NCBI GenBank assembly: GCA_964510345.1
Contig: CAZEBB010000005.1
Coordinates: 13,955-77,954, forward strand
DNA: 64,000 bases
Direction: 5' to 3'
From: JAAYQA01 sp964510345
GTDB lineage: Bacteria > Bacillota > Clostridia > Tissierellales > Peptoniphilaceae
A program made the position numbers and the translations under genes. The notes beneath the pieces are model-generated. The model was not told where the DNA came from. It did not search any database and was given only the letters and a program-made list of their open reading frames with translations. Numbering within the stretch: position 1 is the first letter of the stretch; each line of letters starts with the position of its first letter. Of this stretch, positions 53,308 to 62,202 are shown one piece after another.

Positions 53308-54926
53308 TATTTCTCGACAATCGACAGGATCTTGACGTCTTCCATCGGACGATCCATGCCGTCGGTTGCAACGGTGTTAATTTTGTCTACGATATCCATT
53401 CCGTCGATCACGTGACCGAAAACCGCATGCTTCCCGTCCAACCAGTAGGCTCCGCCTTCTTCCTGATATGCACGAACGATATCGTCGGAATATCCTCCTT
53501 TTTCCCCAACCAGTTTCATCTCATCGATGATATGTGCCGGCACTTCCGGTACGGTCACAATAAAAAACTGGCTGCCATTTGTATTGGGACCTCGATTGGC
53601 CATGGAGATTGCACCGCGGAAATTTCTGGCTTCGTTGTTAAACTCATCTTCAAACGTCTCTCCGAAAATACTGACGCCGCCTCGTCCCGTGCCCGTCGGA
53701 TCTCCGCCCTGGATCATGAAATCTTTGATCACGCGGTGGAATACGCCGTTGTCATAATAGCCGTTTTTCGCATGCTCCGTAAAATTCTGTACGGTTTTCG
53801 GCGCAACGTCCGGGAACAAACGCAATGTAATATCGCCGTGATTCGTTTGAATGACATAGAGTAAATCTTGATCCGATGCTTCTTTAAATTGATGTAACAT
53901 GTTTCCTCCTTGTTTCTTTACACTCTCTCGTACCGCTTGAATAAACTCTTCCACATCGTCGTCGGTCGTATCGTATGCGGTTACCAGGCGCTGGTACCCA
54001 TCGTATTCGTGCAGCGGATAACGCGCCTGTACGCCGGCAAACACTTCCGGCGTCATCCCGATAAACAGGATGTTCGCATAAGAAGACGCATTGCGCACAG
54101 GAATTCCGAGTTCCTCCATCGCCTCAGCGATTTTCTCACTCGCATGATTTGCAATTCTCGCATTGTACAGGTACATATCGTCTTCCAGATACGCCAAGAA
54201 CTGCGCACTCAGATAGCGCTGTTTGGAAAAAAGTTGCATCGCCTGTTTGCGAATGAAGCGGTAGCCGTCATTTTTTGCACGATCAAAGACCACGATCGCT
54301 TCACACATCATCAGTCCGTTTTTGGTCCCGCCGAATGATAACACATCGACTCCACAGTCCTCGGTAAATTCCTTGACGGACAATCCGAGTTTCTGTGCCG
54401 CATTTGCAATTCGTGCACCGTCTAGATGCAGATACAGGTGATGTTCGTGACAGAAATCCGCCAGTGCTCGCAATTCCTCCGCCGTATACAGATACCCGTC
54501 CTCCGTCACATTCGAAACAGAGACGACCCTGTGATCGACCGTATGCTCGACGCCTTGTGCCGCCAGCAATGGGGCGATATCCCCCGGTGTGAGCTTTCCA
54601 TCCGACGTTTGGATCTGTGTGAGTTTACAACCGGTGCTGCGCTCAAACGCGCCGCACTCATCCGTATTAATATGGGCCATCGTCGAGCAGATGACACCTT
54701 CCCAAGGCTTCACAAGCCCGGCTAAGCCGATGACATTGGCCGCCGTACCCGTTCCGACAAAATACACGTCCGGATCTGTGGCAAACAATTTTTTGACCGC
54801 AAGCTCCGCCTGTTTTGTCCACACATCGTCTCCGTAGCTGCCTTCGTCGCTCTCATTGACGCGCGCCATCCACTCCAGAACTTTCGGGTGGACCGGTGCA
54901 TTATTATCGCTTAAAAAAATCTTCAT
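53307..54926 (-). CDS. In-frame fusion: L-threonine aldolase-like PLP enzyme + cyclophilin peptidyl-prolyl isomerase
   Basis: Residues 1-340 are a fold-type I PLP enzyme of the low-specificity threonine aldolase/beta-eliminating lyase family (MKIFLSDNNAPVHPKVLEWM, HLDGARIANAA, PLP Lys202 in SFGGTKNG). Residues 343-539 are a cyclophilin (FHRVIKDFMIQGGDPTGTGRGG-type core, NTNGSQFFIVTV, HAVFGHVIDGMD). The junction reads KKQGGN-MLHQF and its DNA holds AAGGAGGAAAC directly before the ATG at 53898-53900, a near-perfect SD. The cyclophilin can therefore be made both as a fusion and alone (197 aa). Confidence 0.88.
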   Translation of the reverse strand: MKIFLSDNNAPVHPKVLEWMARVNESDEGSYGDDVWTKQAELAVKKLFATDPDVYFVGTGTAANVIGLAGLVKPWEGVICSTMAHINTDECGAFERSTGCKLTQIQTSDGKLTPGDIAPLLAAQGVEHTVDHRVVSVSNVTEDGYLYTAEELRALADFCHEHHLYLHLDGARIANAAQKLGLSVKEFTEDCGVDVLSFGGTKNGLMMCEAIVVFDRAKNDGYRFIRKQAMQLFSKQRYLSAQFLAYLEDDMYLYNARIANHASEKIAEAMEELGIPVRNASSYANILFIGMTPEVFAGVQARYPLHEYDGYQRLVTAYDTTDDDVEEFIQAVRESVKKQGGNMLHQFKEASDQDLLYVIQTNHGDITLRLFPDVAPKTVQNFTEHAKNGYYDNGVFHRVIKDFMIQGGDPTGTGRGGVSIFGETFEDEFNNEARNFRGAISMANRGPNTNGSQFFIVTVPEVPAHIIDEMKLVGEKGGYSDDIVRAYQEEGGAYWLDGKHAVFGHVIDGMDIVDKINTVATDGMDRPMEDVKILSIVEK

Positions 54927-54947
54927 GAAGTCACCTCATTCTGTCTT

Positions 54948-54976
54948 ATTATACTGTTTGTTCTTGGGGGAAACAA
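54948..54976 (-). promoter_or_regulatory. Promoter of the aldolase-cyclophilin/tdk unit
   Basis: TTGTTT (54971-54976), 17-bp spacer, TATAAT (54948-54953), 22 bp before the ATG. Confidence 0.65.
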
Positions 54977-55025
54977 ATCTCATGGAGAAGAACTGAGATT
55001 GATGACAAACTCATATGATAAAAAA

Positions 55026-55109
55026 GTAAGGAGCGTCCGGAATACTCTTCGAGGCCATATCTTGGCCGAGCGGCCGTGAGCGTGCCGAGAAGAGTTTTCC
55101 GGGCGCGAC
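55026..55109. repeat. 84-bp structured intergenic repeat, copy 2
   Basis: Inverted copy of 52550-52633. It sits in the 252-bp interval between the divergent aldolase fusion and the Tim44-like gene; the rest of that interval holds only the promoter at 54948 and the SD at 55166-55172. Confidence 0.9.
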
Positions 55110-55178
55110 ATGTGCCTCTCAGCAAAAGAGATTCTCTGATTTTCGGGTATCTATTCTGATGAAAGAAAGGGGCAGAAA

Positions 55179-56069
55179 ATGAAAAAACGCCAACGATTGG
55201 TACCGATACTTCTCATTCTACTCATCCTCGCGGCTCCCTTCACAGCGTATGCGGACGTCGGCGGCAATGTCGATTATAGCCCACCCTCGATCCCCGGCGG
55301 TGGCGGTGGAGGCGGTGGCGGATTCGGTTTCAACCCGTTTTCCATGTTTTATTTTGGCAGTTCCATGGGATTGAGCCCGGGCGTCATGGTCGCCATTCTC
55401 ATCGTCTACGTGGTCGTGAAAAACAGAAGCCAAGCAAGGCCCAGACCATCTGCCGCACGGCCGGTTTCCGTGCGCTCAGAAGCGCCTCCTGTGCGCATCG
55501 ACGACCAAAGTTTCGCCTTGTTGCGGGAGTCGGATCCCTCATTTTCAAAGCAGGCTTTTGCTTCTCGGGTTTCCAATATGTTCGTACAATTGCAAAAAGC
55601 GTGGACCGACAAAGACTGGAAACGCGTCCGTCCTTTTGAACACGACCAAATCTTTCATATGCACAATGAGCAGCTCAATCGACTGATCGAAATCGGACAA
55701 ACCAATGTGATTGAAGAGATCAACGTCATCGACACGCAGCTTGAGCGGTATGAACAAGACGGACCCTACGAATATATCAGCGCAATCCTTCGCGCACGCT
55801 TTAAAGACTATGTCGTCGATGACGAGACGGGCAAAGTTATCAAGGGTTTTCCGGATCATCCGATCGTCATGACCTACCGATGGAAACTCATGCGTAGACG
55901 CGGTACGAAAACCCCCGATGCCGAAGTGAATGTGACCCAGTGTCCAAACTGCGGCGCCAATATGTCGATCGCACAAAACGGGATTTGCGAATACTGCGGT
56001 TCTGAGGTAACAAAAGGGACTTTCGACTGGGTGCTGACGCAAATCCAACCCTTACGACAGGAGAACTGA
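55179..56069 (+). CDS. Tim44-like domain protein with glycine run and zinc ribbon
   Basis: 296-aa exported or membrane-anchored protein. Signal peptide/TM at 7-25, a run of nine glycines after PPSIPGG (about 40-48), a second TM (about 63-80), then a cytoplasmic Tim44-like domain (about 115-290; FSKQAFASRVSNMFVQLQKAW, PFEHDQIFHMHNEQLNRLI). Inside that domain is a zinc ribbon CPNCG...CEYCG. Bacterial proteins of this type are of unknown role. The ATG follows AAAGGGG. Confidence 0.82.
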   Translation: MKKRQRLVPILLILLILAAPFTAYADVGGNVDYSPPSIPGGGGGGGGGFGFNPFSMFYFGSSMGLSPGVMVAILIVYVVVKNRSQARPRPSAARPVSVRSEAPPVRIDDQSFALLRESDPSFSKQAFASRVSNMFVQLQKAWTDKDWKRVRPFEHDQIFHMHNEQLNRLIEIGQTNVIEEINVIDTQLERYEQDGPYEYISAILRARFKDYVVDDETGKVIKGFPDHPIVMTYRWKLMRRRGTKTPDAEVNVTQCPNCGANMSIAQNGICEYCGSEVTKGTFDWVLTQIQPLRQEN

Positions 56070-56070
56070 T

Positions 56071-56439
56071 ATGGTGGCTTCATCATCAAAACGATTAATC
56101 CCCTGCGAAGGATGCACCTCAAATTGTATGCTGGTGATCCTCGAAGAAGAAGGGAAAATAGAAATCTACGGGAATCGCTGCCAACGCGGAGACCGTATCG
56201 GCCGAAGCAAAGTGGAAGCGATGGAAGACCAGATCCTTCGATCCAAAATAAAAGTACGAGGGCGAATGCGCAAAGTTCCCGTCCAGAGTCATAAGCCGGT
56301 CCCGGGTGAACATCTTAATGAACTGCGGAAACGACTCGAACAAACGGTGCTCACGCCCCCGATACAAAAAGGAGACATCGTGCTAGAGGATATTTTAGGC
56401 ATCGGCATCACTTTCTTCGCAACCAAAGAGATTCGATAA
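56071..56439 (+). CDS. DUF1667 family protein
   Basis: 122-aa cysteine-bearing small protein with CEGCTSNC near the N-terminus and a third cysteine in NRCQRGD. Clostridial DUF1667 proteins usually accompany glycerol-3-phosphate or other FAD dehydrogenases; none is adjacent here. It starts one base after the preceding stop and has AGGAG as SD. Residues 60-115 (RMRKVPVQSHKPVPGEHLNE) are the conserved part. Confidence 0.85.
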   Translation: MVASSSKRLIPCEGCTSNCMLVILEEEGKIEIYGNRCQRGDRIGRSKVEAMEDQILRSKIKVRGRMRKVPVQSHKPVPGEHLNELRKRLEQTVLTPPIQKGDIVLEDILGIGITFFATKEIR

Positions 56440-56446
56440 TTGGTCG

Positions 56447-56491
56447 ATCCGCACAAATTCGTTTTTTTCGAGTTTTGCGGATTCTTTTTTT
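56447..56491 (+). terminator. Terminator after the DUF1667 gene
   Basis: ATCCGCA (56447-56453) pairs with TGCGGAT (56476-56482), followed by eight Ts. Confidence 0.75.
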
Positions 56492-56614
56492 CCCTTCTTT
56501 TCGGACGGAGTCACTCGTTTTCCCTGCCCGTTCATTATCAGGTGCAAACTTATTTCCTCGGGAATATCAACGTTTGTTAGACTTGTACGGTGGGTACAAC
56601 GCCCTTTTTTTCGA

Positions 56615-56643
56615 TTGCTTCTGCCAAGTGGAACCGATATACT
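56615..56643 (+). promoter_or_regulatory. Promoter of the membrane protein at 56662
   Basis: TTGCTT (56615-56620), 17-bp spacer, TATACT (56638-56643). The start codon follows closely with GGAGGTGAT as SD. Confidence 0.65.
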
Positions 56644-56661
56644 TAAGTGGAGGTGATTCCT

Positions 56662-57366
56662 ATGAGGAGACGTTTTTGGCCGATTTTATTGGTTCTTCTG
56701 CTGCTCGTCCCGCTAATCGTGTGGGGAAATTCCGCAGAACCGCCATCCTTTGTCATTATCGTGCCGGGAGCGGATGATACGCTGTCCGTAACAATTGAAG
56801 ATAATCTGGGTCGCAAGAATTTGAGCGAGCGTAAAGATAAGTTTTCGGAGAGCTACTATTTGTTTTATCTCCTAAGTGACGCCGAGTCCTACGAGCTGCT
56901 CGTCAAAACCGACGGCGTCGAAAACCGAATCCCGCTTCCAAAGTACGGCAATTATAATAATCTGTATACACTCGACACTGATTCTCTTACGCTTACGCAA
57001 GGCAAGATGCCCTTTCGTACGATCTTTTTTACGATCATTCGCGTGGTGATCACCCTCTTTATTGAAGGCGTCCTGCTCTATTTATTCGGGTACCGGAAAA
57101 AGATTACGTATATCCTGTTTTTTGTGATCAATATCATCACACAGATGATCCTCGCTTGGTATCTCTATCGACAGGTACTCGATCTGAATTCACTGTTCGG
57201 GCTCGGTCTGTTTGTCGTCGAGATTATCATCATGGCGATTGAGGCACTCTTCTTTAGCCTATTTATCAAGGAGCATCGAATCTCGCGCGGCTTGCTCTAT
57301 GTGTTTGTCGCCAATCTTCTCAGTTTTGTCGCTGGTTTTATGTTACTGCGCCACCTGCCCTTCTAA
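56662..57366 (+). CDS. Membrane protein of unknown function
   Basis: 234 aa. An N-terminal signal anchor (RRRFWPILLVLLLLVPLIVW) is followed by about 85 extracytoplasmic residues (beta-rich, SFVIIVPGADDTLSVTIEDN) and four C-terminal membrane helices (about 120-232). I do not recognise the family. It is transcribed alone between two terminators. The start is set by GGAGGTGAT 5 nt upstream. Confidence 0.75.
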   Translation: MRRRFWPILLVLLLLVPLIVWGNSAEPPSFVIIVPGADDTLSVTIEDNLGRKNLSERKDKFSESYYLFYLLSDAESYELLVKTDGVENRIPLPKYGNYNNLYTLDTDSLTLTQGKMPFRTIFFTIIRVVITLFIEGVLLYLFGYRKKITYILFFVINIITQMILAWYLYRQVLDLNSLFGLGLFVVEIIIMAIEALFFSLFIKEHRISRGLLYVFVANLLSFVAGFMLLRHLPF

Positions 57367-57369
57367 GAC

Positions 57370-57406
57370 AACACCCGACGAGGGAGACCTCATCGGGTGT
57401 TTTTAT
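57370..57406. terminator. Terminator between convergent genes
   Basis: AACACCCGACGAGG (57370-57383) pairs with CCTCATCGGGTGTT (57388-57401, one mismatch), then TTTTATG for the plus strand. Confidence 0.8.
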
Positions 57407-57408
57407 GT

Positions 57409-58692
57409 CTAGATTCTTACGTCATTGCACAAATAAGCTTCTCGTACAATACCCGCCGCTCCTCGCAAGTCGACGCCCAGTGCTTTCGCGAGTGTCGGCG
57501 CGATATCGATCATCGGGATGGTATCTTTCTCCTCAAAGCCTGTGGCAAACGAAGGCCCTCTTGCCGCGAACATGGCTTCATAGTTTCTTAGTGTCGGCGG
57601 ATAACCGTGGTTGGCGCGGTAGTGGTTGTCCATCTCCCCGTAGATATCGCCTTCCAAAGAGTTGGAGAACACGCATCCTCGTTCTGCCGTCACATAATAG
57701 GCACAGTTTGGATCGCCTCCCAGCGACTCGATCTCTTCTCTTGTGTAGATTTCATCAATTCCACCGCGGGTCTTTCGGATATCGTGCAACAGTTCGCCGA
57801 CAAAAGTGACGAGCTCCGGATCTTTTCCTTTGACGTACACATATGCGCTGCCTTCCGCTGTATTTGCATAGGCTTGCCATCGGACAATCTTACTGCCTTT
57901 GGTATCGAGCAGACCGTGGCGGTAAAAGATCTGATTGAGTCGCATCGCCTGTAAAATATTGCGCTGACTGTGATCCGACACGAGGCAGATGTCGGTGTCC
58001 GGCAAGACTCCGGCTGCATCCAACGCGTCGATCACCTCTCCGACTCTTCGATCCGTTCGTAAAATGGAGGCAGTCACTTCCTGATGCCTTGCGCCGAACC
58101 TGTGTTTATGAGCGTCAATGTCGGTGAAGTGAACAAAAAGCGCATCGAACGGTTGTCGAAAAATGACGTCCTTTGCAACCGCTACCGCGAAATCATCGAG
58201 TTGCGGTTGTTCGATCCCTTGCAGCAGATTTCCAAACTTCTTCGCCGAGCGCAATGCCAGCGGAACATTTGAATTCATCAGTGACACGGTCACTTGATTC
58301 TGCCATGCGCGGTGAGGCCATATCTCCGCAAGATTCCATTCGATACGGGCGCCGGCGGATACCGGCCAAAAGATGGCCCCCACTTTTTTTCGTTCTCTTC
58401 GGCACGCCTTAAACAAAGTATCCCCTTTTATCTCTCGCGCATGCCAAAACCAGTCGGGCGCTTTTCGCTCCGGCTGTACCTTCGTATTATTTACGATCCC
58501 GTGGCTATTCGGATATCGCCCGGTGATAAGTGTCGTATGAGCGGGATACGTCAGCGTGGGATATACGGATTCCACCCGCGGCACATACACCCCCTGATCG
58601 GTAATTGATCGAATATAGGGGCACTGATCCACCAAATACTCGTCTTCTGCACCCAGTGCATCCAACGAGAGAACGACCATCTTCTTTTTCAT
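57409..58692 (-). CDS. Type I phosphodiesterase/nucleotide pyrophosphatase family protein
   Basis: 427-aa alkaline-phosphatase-superfamily hydrolase without signal peptide. Metal ligands and nucleophile appear in VVLSLDALG (Asp11), VYPTLTYPAHTTLITGRYPN (Thr48 as nucleophile), HFTDIDAHKHRFG, LVSDHSQRN and NHYRANHGYPP. Substrate unknown; family members split nucleotide or lipid-type phosphodiesters. It begins directly after the map stop, so it is co-transcribed with map. Confidence 0.9.
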   Translation of the reverse strand: MKKKMVVLSLDALGAEDEYLVDQCPYIRSITDQGVYVPRVESVYPTLTYPAHTTLITGRYPNSHGIVNNTKVQPERKAPDWFWHAREIKGDTLFKACRRERKKVGAIFWPVSAGARIEWNLAEIWPHRAWQNQVTVSLMNSNVPLALRSAKKFGNLLQGIEQPQLDDFAVAVAKDVIFRQPFDALFVHFTDIDAHKHRFGARHQEVTASILRTDRRVGEVIDALDAAGVLPDTDICLVSDHSQRNILQAMRLNQIFYRHGLLDTKGSKIVRWQAYANTAEGSAYVYVKGKDPELVTFVGELLHDIRKTRGGIDEIYTREEIESLGGDPNCAYYVTAERGCVFSNSLEGDIYGEMDNHYRANHGYPPTLRNYEAMFAARGPSFATGFEEKDTIPMIDIAPTLAKALGVDLRGAAGIVREAYLCNDVRI

Positions 58693-59448
58693 TTATTCAC
58701 CTAGTTGTTTTGTGAGTATGATGGGACCCTCTTTTGTAATCGCAATCGTGTGTTCATATTGGCAGGATAAGGAGCCATCCACTGTGCGAGCCGTCCACCC
58801 GTTGTCATCCAATTTGCATGGCCACGCGCCGGCATTGATCATCGGTTCGATCGTAATGACCATACCGTCCGTAAGGCGAATTCCCCTACCGGGTTGTCCA
58901 TAGTGAAGAACTTTGGGGTCCTCGTGCATCTCTTTGCCGATTCCGTGCCCGACAAAATCGCGAACGACTTGGAATCCGTTCGCCTCGGCATGGCTTTGAA
59001 TGGCATGTCCGATATCTCCTAAACGCGCGCCGACCGTTGCGGCTTCAATCCCTCGGTATAGGCACTCCCGGGTGATGCGCATCAGTTTTTTTACATCGTC
59101 TGAAACTTCACCTACTGCGTACGACCAAGCGGAATCCGCCATATAGCCGTCCAGTTCGACTACCATATCCACCTTGAGCAGACTTCCTTCTTTGAGAGGT
59201 TCATGACTCGGAAAGCCATGGCAGATCTCATCATCCAACGATGCACAAATCGCATACGGAAAACCGCTGTACCCCTTCTGTGCAGGGATCGCACCTTCGC
59301 TGCGCTGGTACTCTTCGACGAGACGATCCAGTTCCGCCGTCGTCACGCCGGGCTTGACCCATTCTCTGAGTTTATGATGAGTATTGATGACGATCTTGCC
59401 CGCTTCTTTGATTTTTTCGATTTCTTCTTTTGTTTTTATATAGATCAT
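58693..59448 (-). CDS. map: Methionine aminopeptidase, type I
   Basis: Removes the initiator methionine. The 251-aa protein begins MIYIKTKEEIEKIKEAGKIV and has the metal site residues in VDMVVELDGYMADSAWSY, GHGIGKEMHEDPKV, ITIEPMINAG and YEHTIAITKEG. In place of the usual Asp-Thr pair the first metal segment reads DSAW, consistent with the type I variants seen in Clostridia. AGGAAG precedes the ATG. Confidence 0.94.
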   Translation of the reverse strand: MIYIKTKEEIEKIKEAGKIVINTHHKLREWVKPGVTTAELDRLVEEYQRSEGAIPAQKGYSGFPYAICASLDDEICHGFPSHEPLKEGSLLKVDMVVELDGYMADSAWSYAVGEVSDDVKKLMRITRECLYRGIEAATVGARLGDIGHAIQSHAEANGFQVVRDFVGHGIGKEMHEDPKVLHYGQPGRGIRLTDGMVITIEPMINAGAWPCKLDDNGWTARTVDGSLSCQYEHTIAITKEGPIILTKQLGE

Positions 59449-59462
59449 ACGCTTCCTATCGC

Positions 59463-59487
59463 AAAAAAGGAGGTCTCCCTCCCTTTT
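59463..59487 (-). terminator. Terminator of the nitroreductase gene
   Basis: AAGGAGG (59467-59473) pairs with CCTCCCTT (59478-59485), followed on the minus strand by TTTTTTGC. Confidence 0.75.
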
Positions 59488-59489
59488 CC

Positions 59490-60290
59490 TTAAATTTGAA
59501 TGGATCCGATGTACTTGTGGTCACCCTGATCCGGATAATCTCTCGTCTCAAATGTCGAGGGAATGCTCATCGTGTGCAGGAGCTTTTCAAAGTAGTACTT
59601 TGCGATCCCCGCTTCGACCAGGTAATTGCGACCCGAGTCGATCATGTACATGTCAATCGAATCGTCTTTTACGACATAACGCCACGGCTGCTCATTGTAT
59701 TGGCTGGGAGCAAAGCGAACAAAGTAGAACAGATCATCCAGTCCGCGTTGTTCAAGCTCTTCCAGTGAAGCATGGTTTCCGATCTCATTCTTGTAGACGA
59801 TATCCTCAATCCCCAGGCGTGAGCTGTAAGGCTCTTCTCCGATGATCGAGCTATTGTTCGGATACCCGAGAGCGAGCATGAACTCCGCGTGATCCGCGCC
59901 CCACTGCGATAGCGCTTTTTTATCGTCGATACCGACATTCATCAAGCTGATCCAACAACTTCCGAGGCCTAATTCTAGAAGACCGGTGATCAGTTCTTCC
60001 ATGTAGTAGGCACCGTAAGTGATCGATGTGGCACTTGCCTCGTTCGCGTCTAAGATAATATACGCCGGCGCTTTGATCATTACGCCTGCATAACCGCCTT
60101 TTCCTTCCAACGCTTTGTATAGTTCTTTTCCTTGTGTGACTAAAGTGTATTTTGCTTCATATGCTGCCGCTTTCGGATTAACGGCTTCGATCAATCCGCG
60201 GACACCGTTTACCGATGCTTGCGACAGATCCTTTGCCTTAAATTCTCTAACCGACTTTCTGGACTTGAGAAAATTTCTCATTAACATGAC
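59490..60290 (-). CDS. Nitroreductase family flavoprotein
   Basis: 266-aa FMN-dependent oxidoreductase family member. The N-terminus FLKSRKSVREFKAKDLS is the phosphate/FMN-binding segment and GLGSCWISLMNVGIDD the FMN loop; the C-terminal half contains a second nitroreductase-like portion (APSQYNEQPWRYVVKDD), the internal-duplication form common in Clostridia. GGAGG lies 7 nt before the chosen ATG at 60288-60290. Substrate unknown. Confidence 0.88.
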   Translation of the reverse strand, partial: VMLMRNFLKSRKSVREFKAKDLSQASVNGVRGLIEAVNPKAAAYEAKYTLVTQGKELYKALEGKGGYAGVMIKAPAYIILDANEASATSITYGAYYMEELITGLLELGLGSCWISLMNVGIDDKKALSQWGADHAEFMLALGYPNNSSIIGEEPYSSRLGIEDIVYKNEIGNHASLEELEQRGLDDLFYFVRFAPSQYNEQPWRYVVKDDSIDMYMIDSGRNYLVEAGIAKYYFEKLLHTMSIPSTFETRDYPDQGDHKYIGSIQI

Positions 60291-60417
60291 CTTACCTCCA
60301 TTCAATCGCTACATGCTGTGAATCTTTCTCATTCATTATACTCTCTTTTCGTGCGTTATACAAACAAAACATGAACGCCTATGCTACAATAATCTAAAGA
60401 AATGAGGAGAATTGTGT

Positions 60418-62202
60418 ATGCAACTGTCAGAAGCGCAATATAAAGCCGCAAGGCATCATCATGGGCCAGCATTGGTATTGGCCGTACCCGGCTCCGGCAA
60501 AACAACCGTTCTATTGCATCGCATTCACGAATTACAACAAAAGGGGATTGACCCATCCTCTATCCTCACCGTCACGTTCAGCAAGACCCAAGCAGTTGAT
60601 ATGCAGGAGCGATTCGATAAGGCGGACAAAGTCTCGTTCTTCACGATCCACAGCTTTTGTTACCAGCTCGTGCGCGGATATTTGCGGGCAAAAAACCGGT
60701 CTCATCGCCTGATCGAATCCTTTGACGGATTTCACAAATACGATCTACTCCGTAGGCTGTACCAAGCGCACACGAATCGTCGGATGCAAAAGGACGAAAT
60801 TGAAGAATTCTTCCGCGTCTACGGTTATGTAAAGAATACCCTGCAAACCAACTTGTCTTCCTATGACGCTCTCACCGTCGATTTATTCCGCGCTTATGAA
60901 GAGTGTAAGCGAGAGCACCACATGCTCGACTTCGACGATATGCTGAGCCTCGCTTGGAAAGTGCTGCAAGAAGAGCCCGACTGGCTGGTGCGCATACAGA
61001 AGCGCTTTCCTTATGTTCAATTAGACGAGGGGCAGGATACGTCAAAAATTCAGATGCTCATCTTGCGAAAAATCGCCGAACCGAATCACAACTTATTTGT
61101 CCTCGCTGACGACGACCAGTCCATATACGGATTTCGCGGCGCCGATTCTACCGCGCTTCTCTCTTTTCGCGACTGGTATCCGAACGCTTCATTCTATTAC
61201 CTTTCCGAGAACTATCGCAGTAGCCCCGGTATCATTCAAAGCGCGACACGCGTCATCCGAAACAATCGCTCGCGTTACGAAAAAGACATCGTCGCCACAA
61301 AAGAATCAAATGGACCGGTCGTACACAAAATCGTCCCCCACCTCAGGCGAGAAGTGCAGTTTCTCACAAAAGAGATTGCAGATATCGACCCGAAAAAGTC
61401 GACGGCCATTCTCTATCGCAATCACCTCTCGGGGCTTGCCGTGGCGGATGCTTTCAACCGAAAAGGAATCCCGTTTCGCGCGCGGCAAAAGTGGGACGAC
61501 TTCGCCACACACCCCGTCGTGACCGATCTTCTGACCTTTTTGCATCTCGCCGACCATCCACACGACGGAGAGAGCTTTCTTCGCATCTACTACAAGCTGG
61601 GCGAGTTCATCTCCAAAGAACAGGCGAGGTACGCCGCCGACGCCTGCGCGGTACAAACCGTTTGGGAGGCGCTGATCTCGCCCGATCTGCCAGAGTGGCG
61701 CCAGGATCATCTGATCGGCTTACGCAACAAATGGCGCAAACTTCGTCGCACACCGTTCAAAGATCGCGTCAAGTTCATCGACGAACAGCTAAACTACGGC
61801 AAGTATTTAGAGGAATGGACCCGTACGCAGACCGTACAGGACAATACGAGGCAGATCATCGACGTATTTCGTTGCATCGCGCAACACGCGACGACGATGG
61901 ATGAACTCATGGAAAGGCTCAAGCCGACCGTCGGACCAGACGATGCGCCGGTCATCTTGTCGACCCTACATGGAGCCAAAGGTCTGGAGTACGATCATGT
62001 CTATATGATCGATCTCATACAACCCGAGTTTCCAGGGAATCTCAAAGATACGCCGGCAGAAAAGCTTCAGTTGGAAGAAGAGAGGCGGCTTTTTTACGTC
62101 GGCATGACGAGGGCAAGAGAAAAGCTCACCCTCATCTCCCTTGCCTCTCGCAATGGGAAACGGTGTGAGCCTACACAATTTATTCAAGAGATTAAACGTT
62201 AA
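60418..62202 (+). CDS. Short UvrD/PcrA-like superfamily 1 helicase
   Basis: 594-aa ATP-dependent helicase, shorter than PcrA (about 720-740 aa) because of reduced 2B and C-terminal regions. Motifs: Q motif LSEAQYKAA, Walker A AVPGSGKTT, TVTFSKTQAV, motif II LDEGQDTSKIQ (Gly where most have Phe), motif III LADDDQSIYGFRGA, LSENYRS, motif V LHGAKGLEYDHVYM and motif VI YVGMTRAREKL. The ATG at 60418 follows AGGAG; a TTG at 60412 is closer to it. It overlaps the convergent gene by 4 bp. Extended -10 TGCTACAAT is at 60383-60391. Confidence 0.93.
   Translation: MQLSEAQYKAARHHHGPALVLAVPGSGKTTVLLHRIHELQQKGIDPSSILTVTFSKTQAVDMQERFDKADKVSFFTIHSFCYQLVRGYLRAKNRSHRLIESFDGFHKYDLLRRLYQAHTNRRMQKDEIEEFFRVYGYVKNTLQTNLSSYDALTVDLFRAYEECKREHHMLDFDDMLSLAWKVLQEEPDWLVRIQKRFPYVQLDEGQDTSKIQMLILRKIAEPNHNLFVLADDDQSIYGFRGADSTALLSFRDWYPNASFYYLSENYRSSPGIIQSATRVIRNNRSRYEKDIVATKESNGPVVHKIVPHLRREVQFLTKEIADIDPKKSTAILYRNHLSGLAVADAFNRKGIPFRARQKWDDFATHPVVTDLLTFLHLADHPHDGESFLRIYYKLGEFISKEQARYAADACAVQTVWEALISPDLPEWRQDHLIGLRNKWRKLRRTPFKDRVKFIDEQLNYGKYLEEWTRTQTVQDNTRQIIDVFRCIAQHATTMDELMERLKPTVGPDDAPVILSTLHGAKGLEYDHVYMIDLIQPEFPGNLKDTPAEKLQLEEERRLFYVGMTRAREKLTLISLASRNGKRCEPTQFIQEIKR

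Noticed and set aside
53307..53900. Cyclophilin annotated as a separate gene only
   Set aside because: The frame is open through the aldolase with no stop; I report one fused CDS with a possible internal start.
56475..56777. 100-aa ORF before the unknown membrane protein
   Set aside because: No SD, overlaps the terminator tail, a promoter and the well-supported gene at 56662 in another frame; the sequence looks like translated noncoding DNA.
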